Positions 49,565 to 58,902 of a stretch of DNA of 64,000 bases are shown here, piece by piece (the stretch's first letter is position 1; every line of letters starts with the position of its first letter). This DNA comes from Paracoccus xiamenensis (GTDB lineage: Bacteria > Pseudomonadota > Alphaproteobacteria > Rhodobacterales > Rhodobacteraceae): contig NZ_JAAOHY010000006.1 in assembly GCF_011308835.1 (NCBI RefSeq), positions 158,818 to 222,817 on the forward strand, in the 5' to 3' direction. A model generated the notes under the pieces. It was not told where the DNA came from and ran no database searches. It saw nothing but the letters and a program-made list of their open reading frames with translations. The translations under genes and the position numbers were made by a program.

Positions 49565-50554
49565 ATGGCCCCCGCGGATAGCGCCAAGGATCCCCATGTT
49601 CCCGTACTGATCGACCCGCTGATCCGGGCCGTGGCACCCGTGCGCGGCACCTGGGTCGACGGCACGTTCGGGGCCGGCGGCTATGCGCGCCGGCTGCTGG
49701 ATGCCGGGGCCGAGCGGGTGATCGGCATCGACCGCGATCCCAGCGTCTTTGCGATGGCGGCCGAATGGGCGGGCGAATATGGCGACCGGCTGCAACTGGT
49801 CGAGGGGACGTTTTCCGATCTGGACCGGCTGGCGGGCGGCCCGGTCGACGGGGTGGTGCTGGATCTGGGCGTCAGCTCGATGCAGCTGGATCAGGCCGAG
49901 CGCGGCTTTTCCTTCCTGCGCGACGGACCGCTGGACATGCGCATGGGCGCAGATGGTCCCAGTGCCGCCGATCTGCTGAACGCGGCCGACGAATCGCAGA
50001 TCGCCGACGTGCTGTATCATTATGGCGAGGAGCGCGCCTCGCGCAGGATTGCCCGCGCCATCGTGGCCGCGCGCCCGCTGGAGACCACCGCGCAACTGGC
50101 CGAGGTGATCTCGGCCCAGCTTCCGCGCCCGAAACCGGGGCAAAGCCATTCGGCGACGCGCAGCTTTCAGGCCATCCGTATCTGGGTGAATGACGAATTC
50201 GGTCAGCTGGCCGAGGGGCTGGCGGCGGCGGAACGCGCGCTGAGGCCCGGCGGCCATCTGGCGGTCGTCAGCTTTCATTCGCTGGAAGACCGGGTGGTCA
50301 AACGCTTCTTGCAGTCGCGTTCGGCCACCGCCGGGGGCGGGTCGCGCCACGCGCCGGCGGGCCATGTCGATGCGCCCACCTTCACCATGCCTCACCGCCG
50401 CGCCATTGGTGCCGATGACGCCGAACTGGCCGCGAATCCGCGTTCGCGCAGCGCCTATCTGCGGGTCGGCATCCGCACCGACGCCCCGCCGCGCGGTCTG
50501 GACGAATCCGCCATTGCCCTGCCGCGCCTGCCGGTGAAAGGGGGGCGGCGATGA
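49565..50554 (+). CDS. rsmH: 16S rRNA (cytosine(1402)-N4)-methyltransferase
   Basis: SAM-dependent methyltransferase acting on C1402 of 16S rRNA. Motifs: [10 protein letters not shown] at the start, [13 protein letters not shown] (SAM loop), [20 protein letters not shown], and [12 protein letters not shown]. 329 residues. Overlaps ftsL by 4 bp. Confidence 0.96.
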   Translation: MAPADSAKDPHVPVLIDPLIRAVAPVRGTWVDGTFGAGGYARRLLDAGAERVIGIDRDPSVFAMAAEWAGEYGDRLQLVEGTFSDLDRLAGGPVDGVVLDLGVSSMQLDQAERGFSFLRDGPLDMRMGADGPSAADLLNAADESQIADVLYHYGEERASRRIARAIVAARPLETTAQLAEVISAQLPRPKPGQSHSATRSFQAIRIWVNDEFGQLAEGLAAAERALRPGGHLAVVSFHSLEDRVVKRFLQSRSATAGGGSRHAPAGHVDAPTFTMPHRRAIGADDAELAANPRSRSAYLRVGIRTDAPPRGLDESAIALPRLPVKGGRR

Positions 50555-50943
50555 GGTCGATCTTCTTCCTGCTGGTGGCGATGGTGGTCATGGGGCTGGC
50601 CTTCTGGGCTTACCGTGAAAACTATCGCACCCAGGACGCCCTGAACGAGATGGAGCGCGTGCAGCGCGACATCGCCGGGCTGCGCGAGCAGTTGGTCGTA
50701 CTGCGTGCCGAATGGGCCTATCTGAACCGGCCCGAGCGTCTGCGCGAGCTGGTGGAGTTGAATGCCGAAAAGCTGAACCTGCAGCCGATCACTTCGAACC
50801 AGTTCGTCGATACTGCCAAGATCGACTATCCGCCGCCGCCGGTGAAATACCCGCCGCGCCGCCCGGAAAACTTCGTGCCCCCGACCGAGGGCGCGATCAC
50901 CGATGCTGACCCGACGCCTTCCGAACAGGAGTCCTCGCAATGA
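50551..50943 (+). CDS. ftsL: Cell division protein FtsL
   Basis: A 130-residue bitopic protein: membrane helix at about 3-20 ([19 protein letters not shown]), then a leucine-rich coiled coil ([19 protein letters not shown]) and [20 protein letters not shown], the conserved FtsL periplasmic motif. The Pro-rich C-terminal extension ([16 protein letters not shown]) is common in alphaproteobacteria. Recruited to the septum with FtsB and FtsQ. Overlaps rsmH and ftsI by 4 bp each. Confidence 0.92.
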   Translation: MRSIFFLLVAMVVMGLAFWAYRENYRTQDALNEMERVQRDIAGLREQLVVLRAEWAYLNRPERLRELVELNAEKLNLQPITSNQFVDTAKIDYPPPPVKYPPRRPENFVPPTEGAITDADPTPSEQESSQ

Positions 50944-52748
50944 TCCGCAAGCCGCTGCGCCCGTTGGCCCGTATCCTCCGCGCCCGTGAAACCGGGCAGG
51001 ATCCCGACGCGATCGAGGCTGAAAACCGCGCCGAACGCCATGCCGAGATTCAGGACCGCGCCCGCAAACGGGCCGAGGGGCGGCTGGTCTTCATGGCGCT
51101 GGGGTTTCTGGTCGCCTTTGGCACCGTGGGCTTCCGCATGGGCGCGCTTGCGGCCTCTGATCCGGCCGAGCCGCGCGCCCAGACCACGGGCGCCCAGATC
51201 ATCAGCCAGCGCGCCGACATCACCGACCGCAAGGGCCGGGTGCTGGCGACGAACATGCTGACCCACAGCCTTTATGCCCAGCCCAACCAGATGGTCGACG
51301 GCCGCCGCGCCGCCGAGGCGCTGTCGCGGATCTTCCCGGATCTGGACCGCGAGCGGATGCTCAAGGACTTCACCGATCCGAAGCGGAAATTCCTGTGGGT
51401 GAAGAAAAAGCTCAGCCCCGAACAGATGCAGGCGGTTCACGACATTGGCGAGCCGGGCCTGCTGTTTGGACCGCGCGAGATGCGCCTTTATCCCAATGGC
51501 CGCATCGCCAGCCATATCCTCGGCGGGTCCGCCTTCGGCGCTGAAGGCGTGAACAGCGCCGAGGTGATCGGCACCGCTGGCGTGGAGAAAGCCTTTGATG
51601 GCTGGCTGCGAAACCCCGCGAACGAGGGCGCACCGCTGACCCTGTCGCTGGACCTGACCGCCCAATCCGCGATGGAGGAGGTGCTGTCCTCGGGCATGCG
51701 CCGGATGAACGCCAAGGGTGCGGCCGGCGTGCTGATGGAAATCGAGACGGGCGAGATCCTGGCCATGGCAAGCCTGCCCGATTTTGACCCCAATGATCGC
51801 CCGAAGCCGGCGCTGAAGGGCGACCCGTCCGACAGCCCGCTGTTCAACCGTGTCCTGCAAGGGCAGTACGAGCTCGGCTCGACCTTCAAGATCTTCCCGG
51901 TTGCGCAGGCGATGGACCTGAAGCTGGTCAATCCGAACACGCATATCAATTCGAACAGCCCGATGAAGATCGGGAAATACAGCATCCGCGACTATCACAA
52001 TTACGGGCCCAGCCTGTCGGTGGCCGATATCATCGTCAAATCCTCGAACGTGGGCACGGTCAGGATCGCGCAGATGATCGGGGTCGAGCGGCAGAAGGAA
52101 TTTCTGGGACGGCTGGGCTTTTTCGCACCGACATCTGTCGAGATGGTCGAGGCCCCGACCGGCAAGCCCATCGTGCCGTCGCGTTGGCCCGCCGTGACGG
52201 CGGCCACGGTCAGCTTTGGCCACGGCCTGGCGGCCAGCCCGCTGCATCTTGCGTCCGCCTATGCGACGCTGGCGAATGGCGGGCGCAAGGTCACGCCGAC
52301 TTTGGTGCATGGCAAGAAGCGCCCGGTGGGCGAGCAGGTCGTGTCTGCACAGGCTGCCAAGCTGTCGCTGGCAATGCTGCGCGAAGTGGTCGTGCGCGGC
52401 ACCGCGCGCCGGGCAGATGTCGAGGGCTATCAGATCGCCGGCAAGACCGGCACCGCCGACAAGCCGCGCCCCGGCGGCGGTTACTACGAAAACAAGGTGG
52501 TCGCGAACTTTGCCGCCGTATTCCCACATGAAGCGCCGAAATATGTGCTGGTGGTGACGCTGGACGAACCCAGCGCCACGCTGGGCGGTGGCGAAAGCCG
52601 GGTTGCGGGCCTGACCGCGGTGCCGGTGGCGGGTGATGTCATCAGCCGGCTGGCCCCGATTCTGGGCCTGCGCCCGGTCGGCACCAAACCGCTGCCCGAC
52701 ATTGAAGCGCCCACCCGAAACAAGGTAAAGGTCGCCGCAAACGACTGA
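50940..52748 (+). CDS. ftsI: Septal peptidoglycan transpeptidase FtsI (PBP3)
   Basis: Cross-links septal peptidoglycan. 602 residues: N-terminal anchor (about 49-66), dimerisation domain starting ISQRADITDRKGRVLATNML, and transpeptidase domain with the active-site serine in LGSTFKIF, SSNVG and GKTGTAD. A complete class B penicillin-binding protein. Starts 4 bp inside ftsL. Confidence 0.97.
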   Translation: MIRKPLRPLARILRARETGQDPDAIEAENRAERHAEIQDRARKRAEGRLVFMALGFLVAFGTVGFRMGALAASDPAEPRAQTTGAQIISQRADITDRKGRVLATNMLTHSLYAQPNQMVDGRRAAEALSRIFPDLDRERMLKDFTDPKRKFLWVKKKLSPEQMQAVHDIGEPGLLFGPREMRLYPNGRIASHILGGSAFGAEGVNSAEVIGTAGVEKAFDGWLRNPANEGAPLTLSLDLTAQSAMEEVLSSGMRRMNAKGAAGVLMEIETGEILAMASLPDFDPNDRPKPALKGDPSDSPLFNRVLQGQYELGSTFKIFPVAQAMDLKLVNPNTHINSNSPMKIGKYSIRDYHNYGPSLSVADIIVKSSNVGTVRIAQMIGVERQKEFLGRLGFFAPTSVEMVEAPTGKPIVPSRWPAVTAATVSFGHGLAASPLHLASAYATLANGGRKVTPTLVHGKKRPVGEQVVSAQAAKLSLAMLREVVVRGTARRADVEGYQIAGKTGTADKPRPGGGYYENKVVANFAAVFPHEAPKYVLVVTLDEPSATLGGGESRVAGLTAVPVAGDVISRLAPILGLRPVGTKPLPDIEAPTRNKVKVAAND

Positions 52749-52758
52749 CGGAGTAAGC

Positions 52759-54243
52759 ATGACCGAGGGCGTAAAGCGGCTGTCCCTGCTGGGGTTGAAC
52801 GCATTTGGCGGGCGCGACCCGGATATTACCGGCCTGTCGGTCGACAGCCGGACGGTTCGGCCGGGCCATCTGTTCGCGGCCCTGCCGGGATCGGCCATCC
52901 ATGGCGGTGAGTTCATCCAATACGCGCTGCGTCAGGGCGCGGCTGCGGTGCTGACCGATGCCGCCGGTGCGGCCTTGGCGGCCGATGTCCTGCGCGGCTG
53001 GGATGGCGCGCTGGTGGTGGCCGAAGACCCCCGGCAGGTGCTGGCGGGTGCGGCGGCGCTGTGGTTCGGTCGCCAGCCGGAAAAGGTGGTCGCGATCACC
53101 GGCACCTCGGGCAAGACCTCGGTGGCAAATTTCACCCGGCAGATCTGGCAATCTCTGGGTCTGAAGGCGATCAGCCTTGGCACCATGGGCGTGCAGGGCG
53201 ATTACGAAGCCAAGCTGGCCCATACCACCCCCGAACCGGTGACCCTGCACCGCATTCTGGCCGCCGCCGCCGAGGCGGGCGTGACCAATGTCGCGATGGA
53301 GGCGTCCAGCCACGGGCTCGACCAGCGACGTCTGGACGGGGTGCGGCTGATGGCCGGGGCCTTCACCAATTTCAGCCAGGACCATCTGGATTACCACGCC
53401 GGTTTTGACGAATACTTCGCCGCCAAAGCACTGCTGTTCAGCCATATCCTTGATGCCGGCGACGGTGCCGTCATCAATGTCGACAGCGAACGCGGCCGTC
53501 AGATGGCCGATATTGCGCGCGAGCGTGACCTGATCCTGACCACCATCGGCAGCGCCGAGGGCGATGATTTCCGGATCCTCGGCCAGCGTTACGATGCCAC
53601 CGGGCAGGAGCTTCGTTTCAGCTACAAGGGCCAGACGCATCTCGTGCGGCTGAACCTGATCGGCGGCTTTCAGGCGGAAAACGTGCTGGCGGCGGCCGGT
53701 CTGGCTATCGCCTCGGGCAGTGACGCGGGCGAGGTTCTGGCGGCGCTGCCGCATCTGGAAACCGTGCGTGGCCGCATGCAGCTGGTCGCGCAGCGCGACA
53801 ATGGCGCGGCGGTCTTTGTCGATTACGCCCACAAGCCCGGCGCGGTGATCGCGGCGCTGCAATCGCTGCGCCCCCATGTCATGGGCCGGATCATCGTCGT
53901 GCTGGGCGCAGGCGGCGACCGTGACCGCGGCAAACGGCCGCTGATGGGACAGGCGGCGCGCGACTTCGCCGATGTGGTCTTCATCACCGACGATAACCCC
54001 CGGACCGAAGACCCCGCCGCCATCCGCGCCGAGGTCATGGCCGGTGCTGGCCCCGAAGCCGTCGAAGTCGGTGACCGGGCCGAGGCGATTCTGCGCGGTG
54101 TGGACGCCCTGCAACCGGGTGACGCGCTGCTGATCGCCGGCAAGGGGCACGAGACCGGCCAGATCGTCGGCAGCGACGTGTTCCCCTTTGACGATGCCGA
54201 ACAGGCCTCGGTCGCGGTGGCCGCTCTGGACGGGAAGATCTGA
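52759..54243 (+). CDS. murE: UDP-MurNAc-Ala-Glu--meso-diaminopimelate ligase
   Basis: Adds meso-diaminopimelate to the peptidoglycan precursor. ATP-binding loop AITGTSGKTSVANF, DP/KAKAL region with the carbamylated lysine segment FAAKALLFSHIL, and DDNPRTEDP, the motif that selects meso-diaminopimelate over lysine. 494 residues. Its stop overlaps the murF ATG (CTGATGG). Confidence 0.97.
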   Translation: MTEGVKRLSLLGLNAFGGRDPDITGLSVDSRTVRPGHLFAALPGSAIHGGEFIQYALRQGAAAVLTDAAGAALAADVLRGWDGALVVAEDPRQVLAGAAALWFGRQPEKVVAITGTSGKTSVANFTRQIWQSLGLKAISLGTMGVQGDYEAKLAHTTPEPVTLHRILAAAAEAGVTNVAMEASSHGLDQRRLDGVRLMAGAFTNFSQDHLDYHAGFDEYFAAKALLFSHILDAGDGAVINVDSERGRQMADIARERDLILTTIGSAEGDDFRILGQRYDATGQELRFSYKGQTHLVRLNLIGGFQAENVLAAAGLAIASGSDAGEVLAALPHLETVRGRMQLVAQRDNGAAVFVDYAHKPGAVIAALQSLRPHVMGRIIVVLGAGGDRDRGKRPLMGQAARDFADVVFITDDNPRTEDPAAIRAEVMAGAGPEAVEVGDRAEAILRGVDALQPGDALLIAGKGHETGQIVGSDVFPFDDAEQASVAVAALDGKI

Positions 54244-55622
54244 TGGCGCTCTGGACTTCTGAAGATGCCGCCGCCGCGACCGGCGGCCGGGTGACGCAGT
54301 CCTGGCAGGCGGATGGCGTCAGCATCGACACCCGGACGATCCAGCCGGGCGACCTGTTCGTCGCCCTGCAAGCCGCCCGCGACGGCCATGACTTCGTCGC
54401 GCAGGCACTGGAAAAAGGCGCGGCTGCGGCTTTGGTCAGCCGTATCCCCGAAGGCGTGGCCGATGACGCGCCGCTGCTGATTGTCGATGACGTGCTGAAG
54501 GGGCTGGAGGCGCTAGGCCGCGCCGGTCGCGCGCGCGTGTCGGGCAAGGTGGTGGGCGTCACCGGTTCTGTCGGCAAGACCTCGACCAAGGAAATGTTGC
54601 GCGCGGCCCTTGCTGGGCAGGGCAATATCCACGCGGCCGAGGCATCCTATAACAACCACTGGGGCGTGCCGCTGACCCTGGCCCGCATGCCTGTTGATAC
54701 CGATTTTGCCATCATCGAAATCGGCATGAGCAACCCGGGCGAGATCGCACCCTTGGCAAAGATGGCCCGTCCCCATGCGGCGCTGATCACCACCATCGCA
54801 CCCGCCCATATCGCCGCCTTCGGTCATCTGGACGGCATCGCGCGCGAAAAGGCCGCGATCTTTCAGGGCCTGACGCCAGCCGGCGCGGCGATCATCCCGA
54901 CCAGCCTGTCCACCACGCCGATCCTGCGCGAGGCCGCCGACGATGCCGGTGCCCCCATCCTTAGCTTCGGCGACGCGGGCGAGGCGCGGCTGATTTCCTC
55001 GACGCCCGAAGGCGATGTGCTGCGGGTGCGCGGCGCGCTGTCGGGCAAGCCGATCAACTTTACCCTGCGCTCGGTCGGGCCGCATTTCGCCAATAATGCC
55101 ATGGGCGTGCTGGCCACCGTCAGCGCCATTGGCGCCGACGTGATCGAGGCGGCGAAGCACCTTGCCGAGTGGCTACCCCCGCAGGGACGCGGCGCGGTCG
55201 AACAACTGGGTGAGATCCGCCTGATTGACGATGCCTTCAACGCCAACCCTTCCTCCATGCGGGCAGGCCTGGGCACGCTGGCCCGGCTGCCGGGCGCGCG
55301 CCGGGTGGCGATTCTGGGCGATATGCTGGAACTGGGGGCGGACGAAAACGCCCAGCATGCCGAACTGGCAAGCGATCCGGTGATGGCCTCGATTGATCTG
55401 GTCCATGCCGCAGGCCCGCGCATCCGCCATCTGTTCGATGCGCTGCCAGCCGATAAGCAGGGCATCTGGGCGGAATCCGCCGACGCACTGGCCCTGCGGC
55501 TGGACGAACTGGTCCGGCCCGGCGATACGGTGCTCATCAAGGGCTCCAAGGGCTCATATATCAGCCGCGTCGTTCAGGCGATGCGCAAGGCCGGGAACGC
55601 GGCCGACGCAACGGGGGCGTGA
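54243..55622 (+). CDS. murF: UDP-MurNAc-tripeptide--D-Ala-D-Ala ligase
   Basis: Completes the UDP-MurNAc pentapeptide. ATP loop VGVTGSVGKTSTKEML, EASYNNHWGVPLTLARMP and the C-terminal DDAFNANPSSMRAGL are family motifs. 459 residues. The ATG overlaps the murE stop; mraY begins 3 bp after its end. Confidence 0.97.
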   Translation: MALWTSEDAAAATGGRVTQSWQADGVSIDTRTIQPGDLFVALQAARDGHDFVAQALEKGAAAALVSRIPEGVADDAPLLIVDDVLKGLEALGRAGRARVSGKVVGVTGSVGKTSTKEMLRAALAGQGNIHAAEASYNNHWGVPLTLARMPVDTDFAIIEIGMSNPGEIAPLAKMARPHAALITTIAPAHIAAFGHLDGIAREKAAIFQGLTPAGAAIIPTSLSTTPILREAADDAGAPILSFGDAGEARLISSTPEGDVLRVRGALSGKPINFTLRSVGPHFANNAMGVLATVSAIGADVIEAAKHLAEWLPPQGRGAVEQLGEIRLIDDAFNANPSSMRAGLGTLARLPGARRVAILGDMLELGADENAQHAELASDPVMASIDLVHAAGPRIRHLFDALPADKQGIWAESADALALRLDELVRPGDTVLIKGSKGSYISRVVQAMRKAGNAADATGA

Positions 55623-55625
55623 CGA

Positions 55626-56708
55626 ATGCTGTATTGGCTTTACGATCTGACGGGCGGGCAGGGTGTCTTCAACCTGTTCCAATACATCACCTTTCGCGCC
55701 GGTGGCGCCTTCTTCACGGCCCTGATCTTCGCCTTCCTGTTCGGCCGTCCGCTGATCGAGAAGCTGCGCCGGATCCAGAAAAAGGGCCAGCCCATCCGCG
55801 ATGACGGGCCGGAAACCCATTTCGTCAAGGCCGGCACCCCGACCATGGGCGGGCTGCTGATCCTGTCGGCGCTGCTGGTCGGCACGCTTCTGTGGGCGCG
55901 GCTGGATAATGGCTATGTCTGGATCGTCCTGATGGTGACCTACGGCTATGCGGCCATCGGTTTCGCGGATGACTATGCCAAGGTGTCGAAGCACAATACC
56001 AAGGGTGTCTCGGGCCGCGTGCGCATGGCGCTGGGTCTCGGCCTTGCATTCCTGGCAGCGGTCTGGGCGATGTATCTGCACCCCGACACGCTCAGCGGGC
56101 GGCTGGCCTTTCCCTTCTTCAAGGATCTGCTGCTGAATCTCTCGGTGCTGTTCATCCCGTTCGCCATGATCGTCATCGTCGGCGCGGCCAATGCGGTCAA
56201 CCTGACCGACGGGCTGGACGGGCTGGCGATCATGCCTGTGATGATCGCGGCTGCCACCTTCGCCATCATCGCCTATGCGGTCGGCAACGCCACCTTCGCC
56301 GATTATCTGGGCGTCCACCGCGTCCCCGGCAGCGACGAGCTGGTGGTCTTTGTCGCCGCCCTGATCGGCGGGGGCTTGGGCTTTCTGTGGTACAACGCGC
56401 CGCCCGCCGCCGTCTTCATGGGCGATACCGGGTCACTGGCCCTTGGCGGCGCCCTTGGCGCCATGGCCGTCATTACCAAGCACGAAATCGTGCTGGCCGT
56501 CGTCGGCGGGTTGTTCGTGGTCGAGGCGCTGAGCGTCATCATTCAGGTTCTCTACTTCAAACGCACCGGCAAACGCGTCTTCCTGATGGCCCCGATCCAC
56601 CACCATTTCGAAAAGAAGGGCTGGAAGGAAAGCCAGATCGTGATCCGCTTCTGGATCATCGCGCTGGTGCTGGCCCTGATCGGGCTTGCGACGCTGAAAC
56701 TGCGCTGA
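55626..56708 (+). CDS. mraY: Phospho-MurNAc-pentapeptide-transferase
   Basis: Transfers phospho-MurNAc-pentapeptide to undecaprenyl phosphate (lipid I) in the inner membrane. 360 residues, ten helices. Catalytic DD pair in [22 protein letters not shown] with the catalytic aspartate, and the HHHFEKKGW loop. Complete. Confidence 0.98.
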   Translation: MLYWLYDLTGGQGVFNLFQYITFRAGGAFFTALIFAFLFGRPLIEKLRRIQKKGQPIRDDGPETHFVKAGTPTMGGLLILSALLVGTLLWARLDNGYVWIVLMVTYGYAAIGFADDYAKVSKHNTKGVSGRVRMALGLGLAFLAAVWAMYLHPDTLSGRLAFPFFKDLLLNLSVLFIPFAMIVIVGAANAVNLTDGLDGLAIMPVMIAAATFAIIAYAVGNATFADYLGVHRVPGSDELVVFVAALIGGGLGFLWYNAPPAAVFMGDTGSLALGGALGAMAVITKHEIVLAVVGGLFVVEALSVIIQVLYFKRTGKRVFLMAPIHHHFEKKGWKESQIVIRFWIIALVLALIGLATLKLR

Positions 56709-56710
56709 GG

Positions 56711-56768
56711 CCTTTCATTCTGGCACAAATATCCTCGGGGGTGCAGGGGCAGACAGCCCCCGCAACGG
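56711..56768 (+). repeat. Dispersed intergenic repeat, copy C
   Basis: Core CTTTCATTCTGGCACAAATA, then TCCTCGGGGGTGC and a hairpin made of GGGGC and GCCCC. It fills most of the 79-bp gap between mraY and murD, starting 3 bp after the mraY stop. Same core as copies A and B between trmB and mazG. Confidence 0.7.
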
Positions 56769-56787
56769 CCCCGGAAAGAGAAGCGAC

Positions 56788-58182
56788 ATGATCCCCGTCC
56801 AAGGCGTTGCCAATCAAACCATCGCTGTTCTGGGCCTCGGCCGTTCCGGCAAGGCGACCGCCGCAGCATTGCAGGCGGGGGGCGCCCGCGTCGTCGTCTG
56901 GGATGACGGTCAGGAAGCGCGCGCCCAGGCCGAGACCGAGGGGCTGGAGGTCCGCGATCTCAGCCGGGACGCGGCATGGGAAGGGGTCGCGGCACTCATC
57001 ACCTCGCCCGGCATCCCGCATCTTTACCCAAAGCCGAACAGCGTCATCTCCAAAGCGCTGGAGCTGGGCATACCGGTCGACAATGATATCGGCCTGTTCT
57101 TCCGCAGCTTCGCCACCTCCGAATGGGCAGAGTTCGACACAACCCCGCGCGTCATCACCATCACCGGCTCGAACGGGAAATCGACCACCTCGGCGCTGAC
57201 CTACCATATCCTGCAATCGGTTGGCCGTCCGACCCAGCTAGGCGGTAATATCGGCACCGGCGTTCTTTCGCTGGATCCGGCCCATGATGGCGAGGTCGTG
57301 GTGATCGAGCTTTCAAGCTATCAGACCGACCTTGCCCGGGCGCTGACGCCGGATGTGGCGGTCTTCACCAATCTTTCGCCCGATCATCTGGACCGTCACG
57401 GCGGACCGGGCGGCTATTTCGCGGCCAAGCGCCGGCTGTTTTCCGAAGGCGGCCCTGACCGCTGCGTGATCGGCATCGACGAGATCGAGGGCCAGTATCT
57501 TGCCAATCAGATGGGGCAGGGGCCACAGGATGACCGTGTGATCCGCGTGTCCTCGGGGCAGAAGCTGGAAGGGTTCGGCTGGTCGGTTTTCGCGAAAAAG
57601 GGTTTTCTGAACGAATACCGCAAGGGCAGGCAGGTCGCCTCGGTCGACCTGCGCGCGGTCAAGGGCCTGCCTGGCGCGCATAATCACCAGAATGCCTGCG
57701 CCGCCTATGCCGCCTGCCGCGCCGTCGGCATCGCGCCCCGCGATATCGAGGCCGCGTTCCACAGCTTTGCGGGGCTGCCCCATCGCAGCCAGACCGTGCG
57801 TGAACTGGACGGCGTGCGCTATGTCAACGATTCCAAGGCCACCAATGTGGACGCGGCGCAGCAGGCACTGCTGGCCTTTCCGCGCATCCGCTGGATTGCT
57901 GGCGGGCTTGGCAAGGATGGCGGCATCGCGGCGCTGCAACCGCATTTGGGTGAGGTGGTGAAGGCCTATCTGATCGGCCATTCAGCACGCGATTTCGCGC
58001 TGCAACTGGGTGAGACCGCGCATGAGGTCGTCGACACGATGGAGGCCGCCGTCGCCCGCGCCCATGCCGAGGCGCAGCCGGGCGAAACCGTGCTGCTGGC
58101 CCCTGCCGCCGCCAGCTTCGACCAATACCCGAATTTCGAAAAGCGGGGCGAGCATTTCGCCGCCCTGGTGCAGGCGCTTTAA
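56788..58182 (+). CDS. murD: UDP-MurNAc-L-alanine--D-glutamate ligase
   Basis: Adds D-glutamate to UDP-MurNAc-Ala. N-terminal uracil-binding fold ([17 protein letters not shown]), ATP loop [13 protein letters not shown], the [13 protein letters not shown] motif and [20 protein letters not shown]. 464 residues. It is the last dcw gene here: ftsW and murG, its usual next neighbours, do not follow. Confidence 0.97.
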   Translation: MIPVQGVANQTIAVLGLGRSGKATAAALQAGGARVVVWDDGQEARAQAETEGLEVRDLSRDAAWEGVAALITSPGIPHLYPKPNSVISKALELGIPVDNDIGLFFRSFATSEWAEFDTTPRVITITGSNGKSTTSALTYHILQSVGRPTQLGGNIGTGVLSLDPAHDGEVVVIELSSYQTDLARALTPDVAVFTNLSPDHLDRHGGPGGYFAAKRRLFSEGGPDRCVIGIDEIEGQYLANQMGQGPQDDRVIRVSSGQKLEGFGWSVFAKKGFLNEYRKGRQVASVDLRAVKGLPGAHNHQNACAAYAACRAVGIAPRDIEAAFHSFAGLPHRSQTVRELDGVRYVNDSKATNVDAAQQALLAFPRIRWIAGGLGKDGGIAALQPHLGEVVKAYLIGHSARDFALQLGETAHEVVDTMEAAVARAHAEAQPGETVLLAPAAASFDQYPNFEKRGEHFAALVQAL

Positions 58183-58254
58183 GGGCATTGAAGGCCCGGC
58201 CAGCCCGAAACCGGAAGCCGGACTGATCCGGCAGGCCGGTTCGATCGACTCGCG

Positions 58255-58758
58255 TCAGGGGCGTTCGGCGGACAGGAAGGCCGCCGACATGAAGCCGGTG
58301 CGGCCGCGCTCGTCGCGGATTTCGATCCAGTCGCCGCTGCGGGGGCCGATGGCAGTGACCATCTCGCCGCGTGACAGCGAACCCACGACCGTATCGGCGG
58401 TGCTCGGGCCGGCGCGAAAATTCACGGTGCTGCCGGTGACGAACAGCCTGTCGCTGGGGGCCTCGGCCAGATCCTCGGCCGGGGCGTCCTGCGCATATTC
58501 GGGCGATGGGCGCAGCTCTGGCCCGGGGAAATCGCGGCGACGTTCCGGCGTTTGCGCGACGTCGGTGATGACGGGGGCGCTGGCAGCTGCAGGATCGGTA
58601 GATGTCGGCGCAGGATCGGCGGGCTCAGGTTCGACCGGCGCCGTGTCGGCCGTTGCTGCCGCTGGTTGGGGCGCGGCAGTCCTTGCCCCGTCGTCTCCGC
58701 CCAGAAACATCAGCACTGCGCCAAATGCCAACACTGTCAGCAAGATCAGTTTAAACAT
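58255..58758 (-). CDS. SH3-domain envelope protein
   Basis: A 167-residue protein with an N-terminal membrane anchor (MFKLILLTVLAFGAVLMFL), a long Pro/Ala/Glu-rich linker and a C-terminal bacterial SH3 domain (VNFRAGPSTADTVVGSLSRG, then DWIEIRDERGRTGFM). Likely anchored in the inner membrane with the SH3 domain facing peptidoglycan. ATG 58758 (GGGG 5 bases upstream) is preferred over the longer frame. It is convergent to murD and divergent from parC. Confidence 0.84.
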   Translation of the reverse strand: MFKLILLTVLAFGAVLMFLGGDDGARTAAPQPAAATADTAPVEPEPADPAPTSTDPAAASAPVITDVAQTPERRRDFPGPELRPSPEYAQDAPAEDLAEAPSDRLFVTGSTVNFRAGPSTADTVVGSLSRGEMVTAIGPRSGDWIEIRDERGRTGFMSAAFLSAERP

Positions 58759-58902
58759 GCAACCCCATCCCTGCATCGCCCGCGCGGTCCTGCACGACGA
58801 CAGGCAAGCGTAACGCATCCGATCACTGCGGCGTTCCGCGCTTAAGCGGTGGTTTTGCATTTCCGACTGGACCGGGGCGCGGACGCGGCCTAAATCCTAT
58901 CC

